Assembly: GCA_002316275.1 (NCBI GenBank)
Contig: DCDE01000035.1
Coordinates: 1-64,000, forward strand
DNA from: Caldifarciminota bacterium UBA1063
GTDB lineage: Bacteria; Hydrothermota; Hydrothermia; UBA1063
Reading direction: 5' to 3'
DNA: 64,000 nucleotides
In this document: positions 44,505-54,590 of the stretch, piece by piece
Numbering within the stretch: the first letter of the stretch is position 1
Layout of the letters: each line of letters begins with the position of its first letter
Notes under the pieces: model-generated
What the model was told of the DNA's origin: nothing
Seen by the model: only the letters and a program-made list of their open reading frames with translations
Databases searched by the model: none
Program-made: the position numbers and the translations under genes

Positions 44505-46673
44505 CTATTTTAACCTCAAAGAATTCAAAATAACACTTATTGAACTTATGCTCATAGCAATTTCAGCAATGATTGGATTCACCAGACCCAACACAGCAAG
44601 CGGAATTGCTACAACATTATAACAGAATGCCCATAAAAGATTCTGTTTGATCTTTCGGAAAATTATACCTGAAAGATCAAGTAGGTCAACCAATTTTGAA
44701 ATACCACCTTTAACGATCACTACGTCAGCATTTTCGATTGCAAGATCTGATCCTTGAGAAATAGTAACGGAGATGTCCGCAGCCTTGAGGGCGGGACCGT
44801 CATTTATTCCGTCACCTACCATCAATACCTTACCACCAAGGACCTTGTAATAGTGAACCCAATCAACCTTACCCTTGGGCGTAACCTCGCCATGGACGTA
44901 GGAAATGTTTAACTTACGAGCAACAATTTCGGCAATATGTTTATTATCACCTGTGACCAGTACAGGTGTAATCCCCCGATCCCAAAGGCTTCTCACCGCC
45001 TCCTGACTATCCTCTCTAAGAGCATCTTCGACAACAAAATATCCTACGGCATTACCATCCTTCTTTACTTCAACAACGGACCTCCCGAGAAGGAAATGCT
45101 CTCTATACAGTTCCGGCTTTTCAGGTTTTCCAACACTATATCTAACACCATCGACAGTCGCTTCTACGCCCTCCCCAGCTTTCTCAATGAAATCCTCAAC
45201 CTTAGCTTCTCCCATCTTACTTAAACTCGCTATGGCAAAACCGAGGGGATGGGTGGAGAGCTTCTCAACTGCGACAACCCTTGATAGATCTTCATCCTGG
45301 AGATTATGATATACCACTACAGGCTTACCGAGTGTCAAAGTCCCAGTTTTGTCAAAGAGGGCAAATTTAACCTCAAGAACCGTTTGAATAACTTCTGCAT
45401 TTTTAATCAATATCCCTTTTCCTGAAGAGAGAATCGCCCCTCTAAGAAGTGCCATCGGTATAGCAAGCCCCACGGCACAAGGACAGGCGATTACGATGGT
45501 ACTCGTGGATGCAAAAAGTGCAAAAGAAATCCTCGAGTTTGTGTCCAAAATCCACGGGAAATAATTTTTAAAACGCGCTAAAAAACCTTGCAAAGAATAA
45601 AATTTAAAGTACCAGAAGAAAAAACTTAAGATAGCGAGGATTACAACCACGGGAACAAAATAATTAGTAATCCTGTCAGCAATTTTTTGTATGGGAATTC
45701 TCGTCCCCTGAACCTCTTCCATTAACTTGACCATGCTCGCGATCATAGAATCTTCCGCTTCTTTCTCTACAATTATTAAAAGTTTACCATTTAAATTTAT
45801 CGTCCCCCCAATAACACTATCTCCTACCTCCCTATGAACTGGAGTTGATTCCCCCGTTATCATCGATTCATCGATACTACCTGTCCCATCAACAATTCGC
45901 CCGTCGGCTGGAATCCTCTCGCCCGGTTTTACAATTACCACCATATTCTTTTTCAATGCAGAAACAGGAACTGTCACTTCTTCATTACCAATGATGGCTT
46001 TTGCTTCCCTTGGCCTCAAGGCAAGAAGCGCCTTTACTTCCTTAACTGCCTTATCACGGAGACTTGACTCTATGTATCTTCCGGCAAGATGAAGAGTAAT
46101 TATCATAGCTCCGACCGTTCCAAAGGATTCGATAGGTAGTCCAGCTATCTTAAGGAAAGAGGTTAAAACAGAAACAATTGACCCCAAAGAAATCAACGTG
46201 TCCATATTAGCATGTAGGTGAGAAACCGCTATAAATGCTCCCTTTAAAGTGCTAAAACCTGCCACAAGAATGACAAAAAGCCCGAGTACTGCTTCAAGAA
46301 CTGTGAAATATGGGATGTGCACCCCGCACATACGCAAAATCATAAAAAACATAAGTGGAGCCGTAAAAGTAAGCCCCAAAAGAAATCGTTTCTTCACATC
46401 CTTGTGCCTCTTTATCTCTTCCTCTTCGGGGGGCCTTTCACTTACCCCATAACCAACTCGGTTTACTGCTTTAGCAACCTCACTCAAAGAAACAGGCTCT
46501 TTGAGGACAATAAAAGCCGTATTTGTAGCAAGGTTCACTGAAGCAAATTTAACTTGTGGAAGCTTCATAAGTGCCTTTTCAACAGTTTTTGCACATGTAG
46601 CACATGTCATCCCGGTAATCGTCAAATTAAGCTTAAGGTCACTTTCACCCTTGGGAGGTGCCTCTCCACTCAT
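44505..46673 (-). CDS. copA: Copper-exporting P1B-type ATPase
   Basis: Pumps Cu(I) out of the cytoplasm, 722 aa. Seen: an N-terminal HMA domain with GMTCATC at 21-27, transmembrane segments, the TGES phosphatase motif, the metal-binding CPC in ACPCAVGLAIP near 397, the phosphorylated DKTGT near 440, HPLGFAIAS (HP motif) and GDGINDGPALKAAD. Single N-terminal HMA domain, usual length. The promoter TATAAT lies six bases before the ATG. Confidence 0.97.
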   Translation of the reverse strand: MSGEAPPKGESDLKLNLTITGMTCATCAKTVEKALMKLPQVKFASVNLATNTAFIVLKEPVSLSEVAKAVNRVGYGVSERPPEEEEIKRHKDVKKRFLLGLTFTAPLMFFMILRMCGVHIPYFTVLEAVLGLFVILVAGFSTLKGAFIAVSHLHANMDTLISLGSIVSVLTSFLKIAGLPIESFGTVGAMIITLHLAGRYIESSLRDKAVKEVKALLALRPREAKAIIGNEEVTVPVSALKKNMVVIVKPGERIPADGRIVDGTGSIDESMITGESTPVHREVGDSVIGGTINLNGKLLIIVEKEAEDSMIASMVKLMEEVQGTRIPIQKIADRITNYFVPVVVILAILSFFFWYFKFYSLQGFLARFKNYFPWILDTNSRISFALFASTSTIVIACPCAVGLAIPMALLRGAILSSGKGILIKNAEVIQTVLEVKFALFDKTGTLTLGKPVVVYHNLQDEDLSRVVAVEKLSTHPLGFAIASLSKMGEAKVEDFIEKAGEGVEATVDGVRYSVGKPEKPELYREHFLLGRSVVEVKKDGNAVGYFVVEDALREDSQEAVRSLWDRGITPVLVTGDNKHIAEIVARKLNISYVHGEVTPKGKVDWVHYYKVLGGKVLMVGDGINDGPALKAADISVTISQGSDLAIENADVVIVKGGISKLVDLLDLSGIIFRKIKQNLLWAFCYNVVAIPLAVLGLVNPIIAEIAMSISSISVILNSLRLK

Positions 46674-46679
46674 ATTTAA

Positions 46680-46708
46680 ATTATATCTCCGCCTGCCCCA
46701 TCAATCCA
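46680..46708 (-). promoter_or_regulatory. Probable leaderless promoter of copA-copZ
   Basis: On the minus strand TGGATT (46708-46703), a 17-base spacer and TATAAT (46685-46680), then six bases and ATG at 46673. No Shine-Dalgarno sequence fits between them. No clear CueR/CsoR-type operator was recognised. Confidence 0.55.
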
Positions 46709-46772
46709 AAATTTGAGCAAGTTGCCTGTTTTCAGTTATGGTGCGGAGAATAATTTTACAGTAGATAACCAT

Positions 46773-46778
46773 TATAAT
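46773..46778 (+). promoter_or_regulatory. -10 box before the small ORF at 46790
   Basis: TATAAT at 46773-46778, 11 bases before the ATG at 46790. No convincing -35 at 17 bases. It may drive both the small ORF and the DUF523 gene. Confidence 0.4.
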
Positions 46779-46789
46779 TACCATCAAAA

Positions 46790-47005
46790 ATGATAGAAAT
46801 CCCAATAGTAAATGCCGAAAATCAACTATTAGACCAAGAATTCAACAATAATTATCTAATACATACTTTACGGAGTTCAAAAAATGCCGCCGCCGCACGC
46901 TCACTTCTAATATGTTTGCGGAGGAAAGAAACCTTTCTTAGCAAATCTCTGAAAATATCAAAAAAACAGAATTTTTATGAATCTAAAACCGAAAGTTGTA
47001 ATTAG
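46790..47005 (+). pseudogene. Small ORF resembling a sigma-54 (RpoN) core-binding fragment
   Basis: 71 residues. Residues 31-64 (KNAAAARSLLICLRRKETFL, then SKSLKISKKQNFYE) follow the pattern of the sigma-54 core-binding region, where an A-x-W-L-I stretch is followed by an L-x-x-R-x-x-T-L-L motif and a Q-x-x-F-F end. The first 25 residues (IEIPIVNAENQLLDQEFNNN) resemble the segment that normally lies further upstream, so part between them would be deleted. It overlaps the DUF523 gene by 29 bases. It could be a decayed rpoN remnant, a small real protein, or chance. Confidence 0.35.
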
Positions 47006-47918
47006 TAAGTGTATTAATATTGCACCTGTGAGGTACAATGGAGAAATTATCTCTGACGAATTCGCCAGAAAACTTGGAAAATATGTAGATTACATTGCGG
47101 TTTGCCCAGAGGTAGAAATTTGCCTTGGTGTCCCCAGGGCGCCTGTCATACTTATCAAGAACAACGATGGAAAAGTTAAGATGATTGAGCCTCAAAAAGG
47201 TACTAACTATACGGAAGCTATGGAAAAATTTGCCAATGAATTCCTTTCAAATCTTAAAGAGGTAGACGGTTTTCTACTAAAAGCAAGATCACCAAGCTGC
47301 GGGGTAATGGATACTAAGCTGTATTCTACAATAAACGACGAGATTACCAATGGAGTAAGTGGGATTTTTGCGACTAAAGCTATGGAATACTTCGCAGACT
47401 TACCCGTAGAGGATGAGGACAGGCTTACGGATTACTGGATAAGATACAACTTCGTAACGCGTATATTTGCCTTATGCGACATAAGAACAAATCTTGTAAA
47501 CGCAAAGGATATGAGAGAAATTCTTCAACTCCACGAGCGATACAATTATCTAATCATGTTATACAGTCAAACAAAATTAAAAGAAATGAACCAACTTCTC
47601 ACAAACTATAAAACCCAGGGATTCGGAGAGGTAAAAAACAAATATACCAAACTGTTCAAGAAAGCGCTAAAAAGACAACCGGGTCTTATATCCCACTACA
47701 ATGTGCTGCGGCACATTATAGATCATTTTTCAGATAAATTATCTTCCGCCGAAAGGGAACACATTCAGAAAACACTTAACATGTTCCTGAAAGGAAATAT
47801 CGCCCTTAATGACATTAATAAACTAATTAAGGAGCTCGCATTTCAATTCCAGGAGCATCACTTACTTAATCAGGTTTATCTTAATCCATTTCCCAATGAG
47901 TTAAATAGAAACTGTTGA
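46977..47918 (+). CDS. DUF523-DUF1722 fusion protein (TudS-like N-terminus)
   Basis: 313 aa. N-terminal DUF523 domain (1-140) with Cys12, Cys43 (in CPEVE) and Cys108 (in SPSCG), the three Cys that hold a [4Fe-4S] cluster in TudS thiouracil desulfurase. C-terminal DUF1722 domain (about 185-300, with LLTNYKTQGFGEVKNKYTKLF) as in E. coli YbgA. The fusion is a known layout. A role in sulfur removal from modified pyrimidines is possible, but the substrate is unknown. No Shine-Dalgarno sequence before the ATG. Confidence 0.88.
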   Translation: MNLKPKVVISKCINIAPVRYNGEIISDEFARKLGKYVDYIAVCPEVEICLGVPRAPVILIKNNDGKVKMIEPQKGTNYTEAMEKFANEFLSNLKEVDGFLLKARSPSCGVMDTKLYSTINDEITNGVSGIFATKAMEYFADLPVEDEDRLTDYWIRYNFVTRIFALCDIRTNLVNAKDMREILQLHERYNYLIMLYSQTKLKEMNQLLTNYKTQGFGEVKNKYTKLFKKALKRQPGLISHYNVLRHIIDHFSDKLSSAEREHIQKTLNMFLKGNIALNDINKLIKELAFQFQEHHLLNQVYLNPFPNELNRNC

Positions 47919-48022
47919 AGGACTCAAAAACTTAAATAACCATTCTTTCTGTCAGTTCCTAAATTTTTGTCCAAACAGACTGTCATAATCTTACCTCAAA
48001 CAAAAATACATGGGGGCGCACC

Positions 48023-48042
48023 ATTGATGAAAATTGATGAAA
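48023..48042 (+). repeat. Tandem 10-base repeat upstream of the 48097 promoter
   Basis: ATTGATGAAA occurs twice in a row (48023-48032 and 48033-48042), ending six bases before the -35 box. One helical turn apart, it could be an activator site. The preceding stretch 47919-48022 holds nothing else recognisable. Confidence 0.4.
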
Positions 48043-48048
48043 AAAGAA

Positions 48049-48077
48049 TTGACAGTTTTTCAAAAGAGAAGTAAAAT
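48049..48077 (+). promoter_or_regulatory. Promoter of the FG-GAP surface protein gene
   Basis: Perfect TTGACA (48049-48054), a 17-base spacer and TAAAAT (48072-48077). AAGGGGG lies before the ATG at 48097. This is the best -35 in the window. Confidence 0.85.
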
Positions 48078-48096
48078 TTAACGAAGGGGGTGAGTA

Positions 48097-50946
48097 ATGA
48101 AAAAATATACAAGAATCATAATACTTCTTATATTTTCAACCCTGCACTCCGAAACCATAGATGGCGTCTTTCCCCTTCCTGGATACTCCAATGGCTATTA
48201 TGCCTATGGCTTGGCTTTTGATGGCGAGTACCTTTGGATTGGTGATGACTACAATGGAATGATTTACAAGATGGATACCCTTGGTAACGTCATTTCCTCA
48301 TTTATGGGCATTACGGGATCAAACCACGGCCTTGCATGGGATGGAGAGGGTCTGTGGTGTGCAGGGGATTACAGTGTCACTCATCTCATAAAATTTAATC
48401 CATATGGAAGCAGAATAGATTCGGTAGCAGAAAACTGGCAATACATAGGTGGCCTAGGATATAACGGGAACCAGATCCTGGTAACAGTATATTATCCTAA
48501 CACTAATAACAACATCTACCTTTTAGACCCCGCTACTGGTATTACCATTGGTACTGTTTCATCGCCGGGGACACAGCCCCAGGGTGTCACCTTTGATGGT
48601 CAATACATCTGGGTTGTAATGGATGATAATGATGGAGATCCGGAGAGGGTGTGGAAGATAGATCCCGCCACAAGTGAAACGTTAATGAGTTTCCCTGTTC
48701 CAACAACAAGTCCTCGTGGCTTAGCCTGGTCTGGGACGCATCTCTGGCTTATTGCAATGAACTCAGAAGGGTCAGGGGGTGTAGTCTACAAAATTAACCC
48801 ATATGGGGGTGGAGTCCCTGAAATTTCACTAAACATAACTTCATATGACTTTGGGAATGTAATATTAGGTGAGGCAGAGACCCTCAAAATCGTATGCACA
48901 AACATTGGAAGTAGTGAATTATCCATCGATTCGACAAAGAACAACACACCTGCCTTTTCTGTCCTAAATATTTTCCCAATTATGATTCCACCATCAAACT
49001 CTGATACTCTTTTTGTTGTATTTTCTCCACCAGGCACAAATACTTACAGTGATACACTATCTATATTTTCAAATGACCCTATGCACGATAGTGTAGCAGT
49101 CTCTCTACGTGGCACTGGTGTATCCAGTGGCCAAGACATCGATGTAGCAGACACCATCCTTACGTGGGATGCATGCCGCACTGGGGCATCTAAAAGGAAA
49201 TGGCTTAACATTGCGAATCTTGGCTCTGCTACGCTCACTGTCGACAGCGTAAGATCTTCTTCTGCCACTTTTATGACAACCTCAGCTACACCATTCAATA
49301 TAGATCCATCTTCCCAAGAAGCCATCGATATCTGGTTTTCACCTGAACTTGAACTTTCTTATATCGACACTCTCTATATTTACAGCAATGATCCCGATGA
49401 AGAGACATTAATGGTTTATCTTAATGGCACAGGGGTAGATACAACATATTCAGGAGGAGATATAATATGGTACTACTATGCGCGTGGCGGTTCCGTTTAC
49501 AACCACATAAGGTCAATAAAATCGATATCCGATATAAACAACGACGGTAAAGATGATGCCGTGGCGGTTTCTGAAAACGACACCCTCTACCTAATTCACG
49601 GCAATGGATTCCAGGAGGGAGATCCGATTTGGAAACTCGCTTGTGGCACATGCTACACTGAGCACGGACTTACAGTAGTCCCAGACCTGAATGACGATGG
49701 ATATGAGGACGTCGTGCTGGGAACTATTTGGGGAAGCAGGAAAGTTTTTGCAATTTCAGGCAAGGACGGGAATGTGTTATGGCAATACGATATGCATCAA
49801 TATGGTGACGGGGGTTGGGTTTACGAGGTATCTTACGCACCAGACATTAATGGTGATGGTATAGTGGAAATCCTCGCTGCAGCTGGTAATGACTCTTACG
49901 ATACGGGACCTAAAAGAGCTTTCATGTTTGATGGAGCCACAGGAACAGTTATATGGCAAACATATCTTACATATTCCGGTTTTTCAGTGAGAGTCATAGG
50001 AGACATTAACAACGATGGATACCCTGAAGTAGCGACAGGCACGGGGAACGGAAGTACATACGCCTATTGGATATACCTTCTTAGTGGCTTAACGGGTAAT
50101 ATAATATGGAGTAAGAATGTCTCAGGAGCAGTATGGACTGTCATTCCACTTCAGGATATTAACGATGACGGTATACCAGACATTGCTGCCGGATTAGGAA
50201 ATGGGCAGGTAATTGCATTAAACGGAATCAACGGAAATATCCTTTGGACTTACACTATGGGCGGCATTGTGACCGATCTCAATGCACTGAGAGACGTTAA
50301 CGGTAATGGTTACTTTGAACTACTCCCAGCAGGTGCAGCGATCTCGAACTTCGTAGCCATTGATTCCAGAACAGGTACTCCAGTCTGGAGTTTCAATTCG
50401 GGAGATGCTGTCTTTAGCATGGTTGAAATTCCTGACATAAGTGGTGATGGTAAAAATGAAGTAATTGGCGGTACAGGGTATAATGTGAACCGGCTTGCAT
50501 TAATAGATGGTGCTACTGGCAATATGATTTGGAGCAAGACTATGCAAAGCCCCGTAGAAACAGTCTACCCAATAAAAGACATTGATGCCAATGGTACTTC
50601 TGATATATTAGTTGGCCTTCGAAACGGGGATATATTATGCGTAGCCTCAGGACCAATAGTTGGTATACAGGATAGTCAACAGATTGGCATAGATTTGGCA
50701 AGAATAAACTCTAATATAGTAAAAGAGGGCAGTAAAATATCACTAACGCTTCTTGGTGGCGGTATGACATGTGTAGAAATTTTTGACGTTTCAGGAAGAT
50801 GCGTTGCCACCCTTCTTAATCAGTTTTTAACAAAAGGCACACACAATATTCCACTTGAACTCGATTTTCTACCTAATGGTGTTTATTTCATACGAATTCG
50901 ACAACACGAAAGTATATACAGTTTTCGCATTCTTAAAATCCTTTAG
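48097..50946 (+). CDS. Large secreted protein with FG-GAP repeats and sorting-type tail
   Basis: 949-residue predicted surface protein. Order: signal peptide (1-18), an NHL/SMP-30-like propeller (about 25-240), two ASH/choice-of-anchor-D-like modules (about 245-445, each ending in NDP-type turns), an FG-GAP/PQQ-like propeller (about 455-865) with about eight calcium-type loops such as DINNDGKDDAVAV and DLNDDGYEDVVLG, and a tail with VEIFDVSGRCVATL and PNGVYFIRI. A binding or adhesive role is inference. Monocistronic with a strong promoter; TAG stop. Confidence 0.85.
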   Translation: MKKYTRIIILLIFSTLHSETIDGVFPLPGYSNGYYAYGLAFDGEYLWIGDDYNGMIYKMDTLGNVISSFMGITGSNHGLAWDGEGLWCAGDYSVTHLIKFNPYGSRIDSVAENWQYIGGLGYNGNQILVTVYYPNTNNNIYLLDPATGITIGTVSSPGTQPQGVTFDGQYIWVVMDDNDGDPERVWKIDPATSETLMSFPVPTTSPRGLAWSGTHLWLIAMNSEGSGGVVYKINPYGGGVPEISLNITSYDFGNVILGEAETLKIVCTNIGSSELSIDSTKNNTPAFSVLNIFPIMIPPSNSDTLFVVFSPPGTNTYSDTLSIFSNDPMHDSVAVSLRGTGVSSGQDIDVADTILTWDACRTGASKRKWLNIANLGSATLTVDSVRSSSATFMTTSATPFNIDPSSQEAIDIWFSPELELSYIDTLYIYSNDPDEETLMVYLNGTGVDTTYSGGDIIWYYYARGGSVYNHIRSIKSISDINNDGKDDAVAVSENDTLYLIHGNGFQEGDPIWKLACGTCYTEHGLTVVPDLNDDGYEDVVLGTIWGSRKVFAISGKDGNVLWQYDMHQYGDGGWVYEVSYAPDINGDGIVEILAAAGNDSYDTGPKRAFMFDGATGTVIWQTYLTYSGFSVRVIGDINNDGYPEVATGTGNGSTYAYWIYLLSGLTGNIIWSKNVSGAVWTVIPLQDINDDGIPDIAAGLGNGQVIALNGINGNILWTYTMGGIVTDLNALRDVNGNGYFELLPAGAAISNFVAIDSRTGTPVWSFNSGDAVFSMVEIPDISGDGKNEVIGGTGYNVNRLALIDGATGNMIWSKTMQSPVETVYPIKDIDANGTSDILVGLRNGDILCVASGPIVGIQDSQQIGIDLARINSNIVKEGSKISLTLLGGGMTCVEIFDVSGRCVATLLNQFLTKGTHNIPLELDFLPNGVYFIRIRQHESIYSFRILKIL

Positions 50947-51000
50947 CGAAGTCTACTGCTCGGGTGCTTAAGGTTGGTACACTAAGCTGAAATTTAGAAA

Positions 51001-54000
51001 TTACGATGTGCTATTCGATTTAATTCTCTCTGCCCAGTATGGTACCGATAGCTTTTTGAAAACTGATATAGCTTTGCGCCTGTAATTTTCCGCTCTCTTA
51101 AGGTCCCCTGCTTTCTCAAGACAGTTTGCATACTCAGCATATGTTCTCGCTAAGTCATAACGATGTCCTATGTTACGAAGGATCGAAATGGCTTCCTCAA
51201 AATCCCTTTCAGCTTCTTTGTAATGCCCATTTGCAGTTTTAACTTTACCTGACAACATTAGGCGCCTCGCGGCCAGCGCAGGTTGCTGTTCGTCTCTACA
51301 TTTACGAACTAAATAGGCGATTTGTCTTTCTGAAATCCTCTCACCTTTCGCCATTCGAATTTCGTATAAAACTAATTTAAATCTTTGGTATAATCCAACT
51401 CCATCAATTTTTTTGATCAACTTTGCCAGTTTATTGCAAGCATATTCAGCCTTATCTAGGTCGCCAGAATCTAAAAACATGAACGCAAGTGAAACATAAA
51501 CTTCTGCAATATTTTTATTGAGCTTCAACGATTCAAAAATCTCTAAGCTCTTCAAAAAATATGATTCCGACAAATTAAATTCACCAATTGAATAATATAC
51601 AGTACCTATTTGTGCCAGTACTACAGCTTTTAAATAAGGCATGTTAATCTTCTCAGACAAACTCAAGGCTTTTGTAAGAAGCTTCAAAGCTTTACGGAAG
51701 TAACCCAAATCCAAAAAATCAATACCCAAACTCAGAAGAGAAAACGCTTCCGTATTTTTATCTTTAATCTCTCTCGCCATTTTCAAAGTCTTACGGTGTA
51801 TTTCGATTGCCCTCTTACAATTCCCCGTTTCATTAAAAATTATTCCCAAGTTTCTTAGAGCAGAAAGTTCGGAAGCCACATTTCCAGTTATGTGAAGGAT
51901 GTTCGCGCTTTTCTCAAAATAAGTTTGGGCTTTTGAAAAGTCAGGCTCTCGAAATAAATATGTAACACCAATGTTATGTAAAATAGATCCCTGAATCCGT
52001 AAATATCCAATTCTTTCTGCAGCTTCAAGCGCAGCGTTGTACAATTCCAGTGCCTTATCTAAATTACCATACATAGAATATGTTGAAGCAATATCGCACA
52101 ATACGCTTATCTTATTCCGCTCATCGTGAAGCTCTTCATAGATTGCGGAAGCTTTCCTAAACCACTCTAAGGCTTCTTCGTGACAGCACGTTCGATCATA
52201 TATAACACCTTTATATCGCATGGCATTTGCTAAGATATCTTGCCTTCCTGCACTCGAAGCAAGCTCCATTGATTTATCTAAGTAAGCTTGAGCAACATTA
52301 TACTTTGCAAGATCACTGTAGCAAAGCCCCATTCCCAAATATGATAAAGCCATCCCACCGGAGTCTTTCAAACCCTCAAAAATGTTATAAGCCTGCTTAA
52401 ATTTATCGATTGCATCAAAAAACCTTGCGGTTTTTTCAAGAATATATCCAAGATTACAGAGAGCCGGAGCTTCAAGGCTCTTATCTCCAATTAACTGAGC
52501 AAGCTTGATCGCCTCTTCACAATTTGCGATAGCCTTTTCAGGTTCGCCTAGCAAGTTGTATACATCAGCCAGCTTGTTGAGGATATTAATTTTCTTAATC
52601 TCTTTCTCCTCTATATCCTTGGAACTATCAAGGCAATCGATAGCCCATGAACAGTATTTAGCAGCTTCCCGATATGAGTAGAGTTCTATAGCTTTTTCTA
52701 TAGATTTCATACAAAAATCAATTGCATTTGAAAAATCACCACTTTTATAGTAATGATACGCAATTTCTTCAAGATCTTCAGGGAATAGCTCCCTAAGCAC
52801 TTCAGCAACCATATGATGCATAACCCTTCTTCGCTCCCCATCCATCCAGAAATAAATTGCATCCCTAACAATATCTGCTGTAAAGTTATATTTGTATGAA
52901 TCGGTCTTCTCAATGAAACCCAACTTTATTAGCTGGTCAAGAATTTCATTAAGTACGCCATAATCCATTCTGGATATTTCTTTAACTAATTCGAGATTGA
53001 ATGGTCTTCCAAACACTGACAAAATTTCTAATAAATAGGATTGCACTTCATTAAGATTAGATAATCTCATTTCAACGACTACATTAATGGAATCGGGAAT
53101 ATTATCGCTAATCTCCGTTCTAAATTCCCATCTATCATGAGCCCAGTAAATATCTCCTGTGGAAACCATATATTTAATGAGTTCATACAAAATATACGGA
53201 TTCCCACCACCCTTTGCAACCAAAAATCTGGTGAATTCCTCGGGCACATCCTGCCCGAGCACACAAGTTATAAGTTGATGCACTCCCTCTATTTTAAGCG
53301 GACCTAAATCTATAATCAGAGATGGTGCCTCTCTTACAATATTTGTAATCAATTTAGAGAGAGTCTCTTCTCTGTGCATTTCCTCGATCCTCGATGTAAA
53401 AATCATAGGCACTTTGTCCGCGATCGACGACCTCGCTATAAAATGAAAAACCTCAAGGGAATGTAAATCTGCCCACTGCACGTTGTCGACAAATAGTAAC
53501 AGTGTACGCCCAGCGTTAGTTACTATCTCTAAAACATCTTGTATTGCATCGAATAACCTAAACTTATCAATAACATATACAGGTTCCTCATTTTTTTCGC
53601 CTAAGGGAGGAAATAATTTAGAAATTTCCCCCATAGAACTTGCAGATAACTTACTAAAAAGTTCTACATTCTCTTTTACAAGTTGCTTTAATATTGCCCT
53701 CACAGAATAGAGGATTACAGACTGTGTCACAGGTGATAGGGTTACTTCAACCTTGATAAAGTCAGAAAGCTGAGGATAATTCAGAACTTCTTTTACTAAC
53801 CTAGTTTTTCCTATACCAATTTCACCCTTAACCAATACAAATCCACCAGGCTGCCCTTTACTGGTGAGAAAGGAAATAATTTTGGCCACTTCTTCTTCTC
53901 TTCCAATGAGGTCGTGAGTTGGAATAGAGAGGGTTTTTAACTTATCAAGGGTCCCTATCCTACTTCTTCCTTGCCTTTTCGCAGCCAGAAGGCTCCTATC

Positions 54001-54438
54001 CGCCAATTCGAAGAGCTTATCCCATGTATCAGCGTGGTATTGAAAAGAGGCTATACCTGCACTTGCTGTTAATTTTATCTTACTAAACTCCCTTTCTTTG
54101 CACCGTGCCAATATCCTTTCTACAATTTTTATTGCTTCTTCATATTCAACATCAAAAAGAATTGCAATAAATTCGTCTCCACCATACCTAATTACAATAT
54201 CTTCCATTCGAAGTGAACTTTTCAAAAACTCAGTAAATTCCCTTAAAACTAAATCCCCAACGCTATGACCATAAAAATCATTTACCCTCTTAAAATAATC
54301 GACATCAAAAATCACCAGTTGGAAAGTCCTACCCTCAGAACGAGTCTTCTCTATTAATTCATCAATTTTTTCTTCTAAGAAAGCCCTATTATATACACCC
54401 GTTAATGTGTCGACATATAAGCGCTTATTCTCTTTCAT
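51001..54438 (-). CDS. GGDEF diguanylate cyclase fused to AAA ATPase and TPRs
   Basis: 1145-residue signalling protein. GGDEF domain (1-165) with GGDEF at 86-90 and the product-inhibition site RMED (RxxD) at 77-80; a STAND/AAA-type ATPase (about 170-550) with P-loop GEIGIGKTRL at 205-214 and Walker B FVDNVQWAD; and a C-terminal run of about 14-16 tetratricopeptide repeats (about 590-1130). All catalytic motifs look intact, so it should make cyclic di-GMP under control of the ATPase/TPR part. No transmembrane segment. Confidence 0.88.
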   Translation of the reverse strand: MKENKRLYVDTLTGVYNRAFLEEKIDELIEKTRSEGRTFQLVIFDVDYFKRVNDFYGHSVGDLVLREFTEFLKSSLRMEDIVIRYGGDEFIAILFDVEYEEAIKIVERILARCKEREFSKIKLTASAGIASFQYHADTWDKLFELADRSLLAAKRQGRSRIGTLDKLKTLSIPTHDLIGREEEVAKIISFLTSKGQPGGFVLVKGEIGIGKTRLVKEVLNYPQLSDFIKVEVTLSPVTQSVILYSVRAILKQLVKENVELFSKLSASSMGEISKLFPPLGEKNEEPVYVIDKFRLFDAIQDVLEIVTNAGRTLLLFVDNVQWADLHSLEVFHFIARSSIADKVPMIFTSRIEEMHREETLSKLITNIVREAPSLIIDLGPLKIEGVHQLITCVLGQDVPEEFTRFLVAKGGGNPYILYELIKYMVSTGDIYWAHDRWEFRTEISDNIPDSINVVVEMRLSNLNEVQSYLLEILSVFGRPFNLELVKEISRMDYGVLNEILDQLIKLGFIEKTDSYKYNFTADIVRDAIYFWMDGERRRVMHHMVAEVLRELFPEDLEEIAYHYYKSGDFSNAIDFCMKSIEKAIELYSYREAAKYCSWAIDCLDSSKDIEEKEIKKINILNKLADVYNLLGEPEKAIANCEEAIKLAQLIGDKSLEAPALCNLGYILEKTARFFDAIDKFKQAYNIFEGLKDSGGMALSYLGMGLCYSDLAKYNVAQAYLDKSMELASSAGRQDILANAMRYKGVIYDRTCCHEEALEWFRKASAIYEELHDERNKISVLCDIASTYSMYGNLDKALELYNAALEAAERIGYLRIQGSILHNIGVTYLFREPDFSKAQTYFEKSANILHITGNVASELSALRNLGIIFNETGNCKRAIEIHRKTLKMAREIKDKNTEAFSLLSLGIDFLDLGYFRKALKLLTKALSLSEKINMPYLKAVVLAQIGTVYYSIGEFNLSESYFLKSLEIFESLKLNKNIAEVYVSLAFMFLDSGDLDKAEYACNKLAKLIKKIDGVGLYQRFKLVLYEIRMAKGERISERQIAYLVRKCRDEQQPALAARRLMLSGKVKTANGHYKEAERDFEEAISILRNIGHRYDLARTYAEYANCLEKAGDLKRAENYRRKAISVFKKLSVPYWAERIKSNSTS

Positions 54439-54461
54439 TTAATCTCACAGCCCTTAGTTAT

Positions 54462-54467
54462 ATTATA
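54462..54467 (-). promoter_or_regulatory. -10 box of the GGDEF-AAA-TPR gene
   Basis: TATAAT on the minus strand at 54467-54462, 23 bases before the ATG at 54438. The -35 region (TTTCCT) is a poor match. Confidence 0.45.
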
Positions 54468-54590
54468 ACGCAATTTTAAAAAAAAGGAAATACAACCTAT
54501 CCAATTAGTAAATAAGACTAAATGAATCAAAAAGAAAATGTAAACCACTAATTTTTGAGTTCTGAGGAACATCTGTTAAAATATTTAGCG

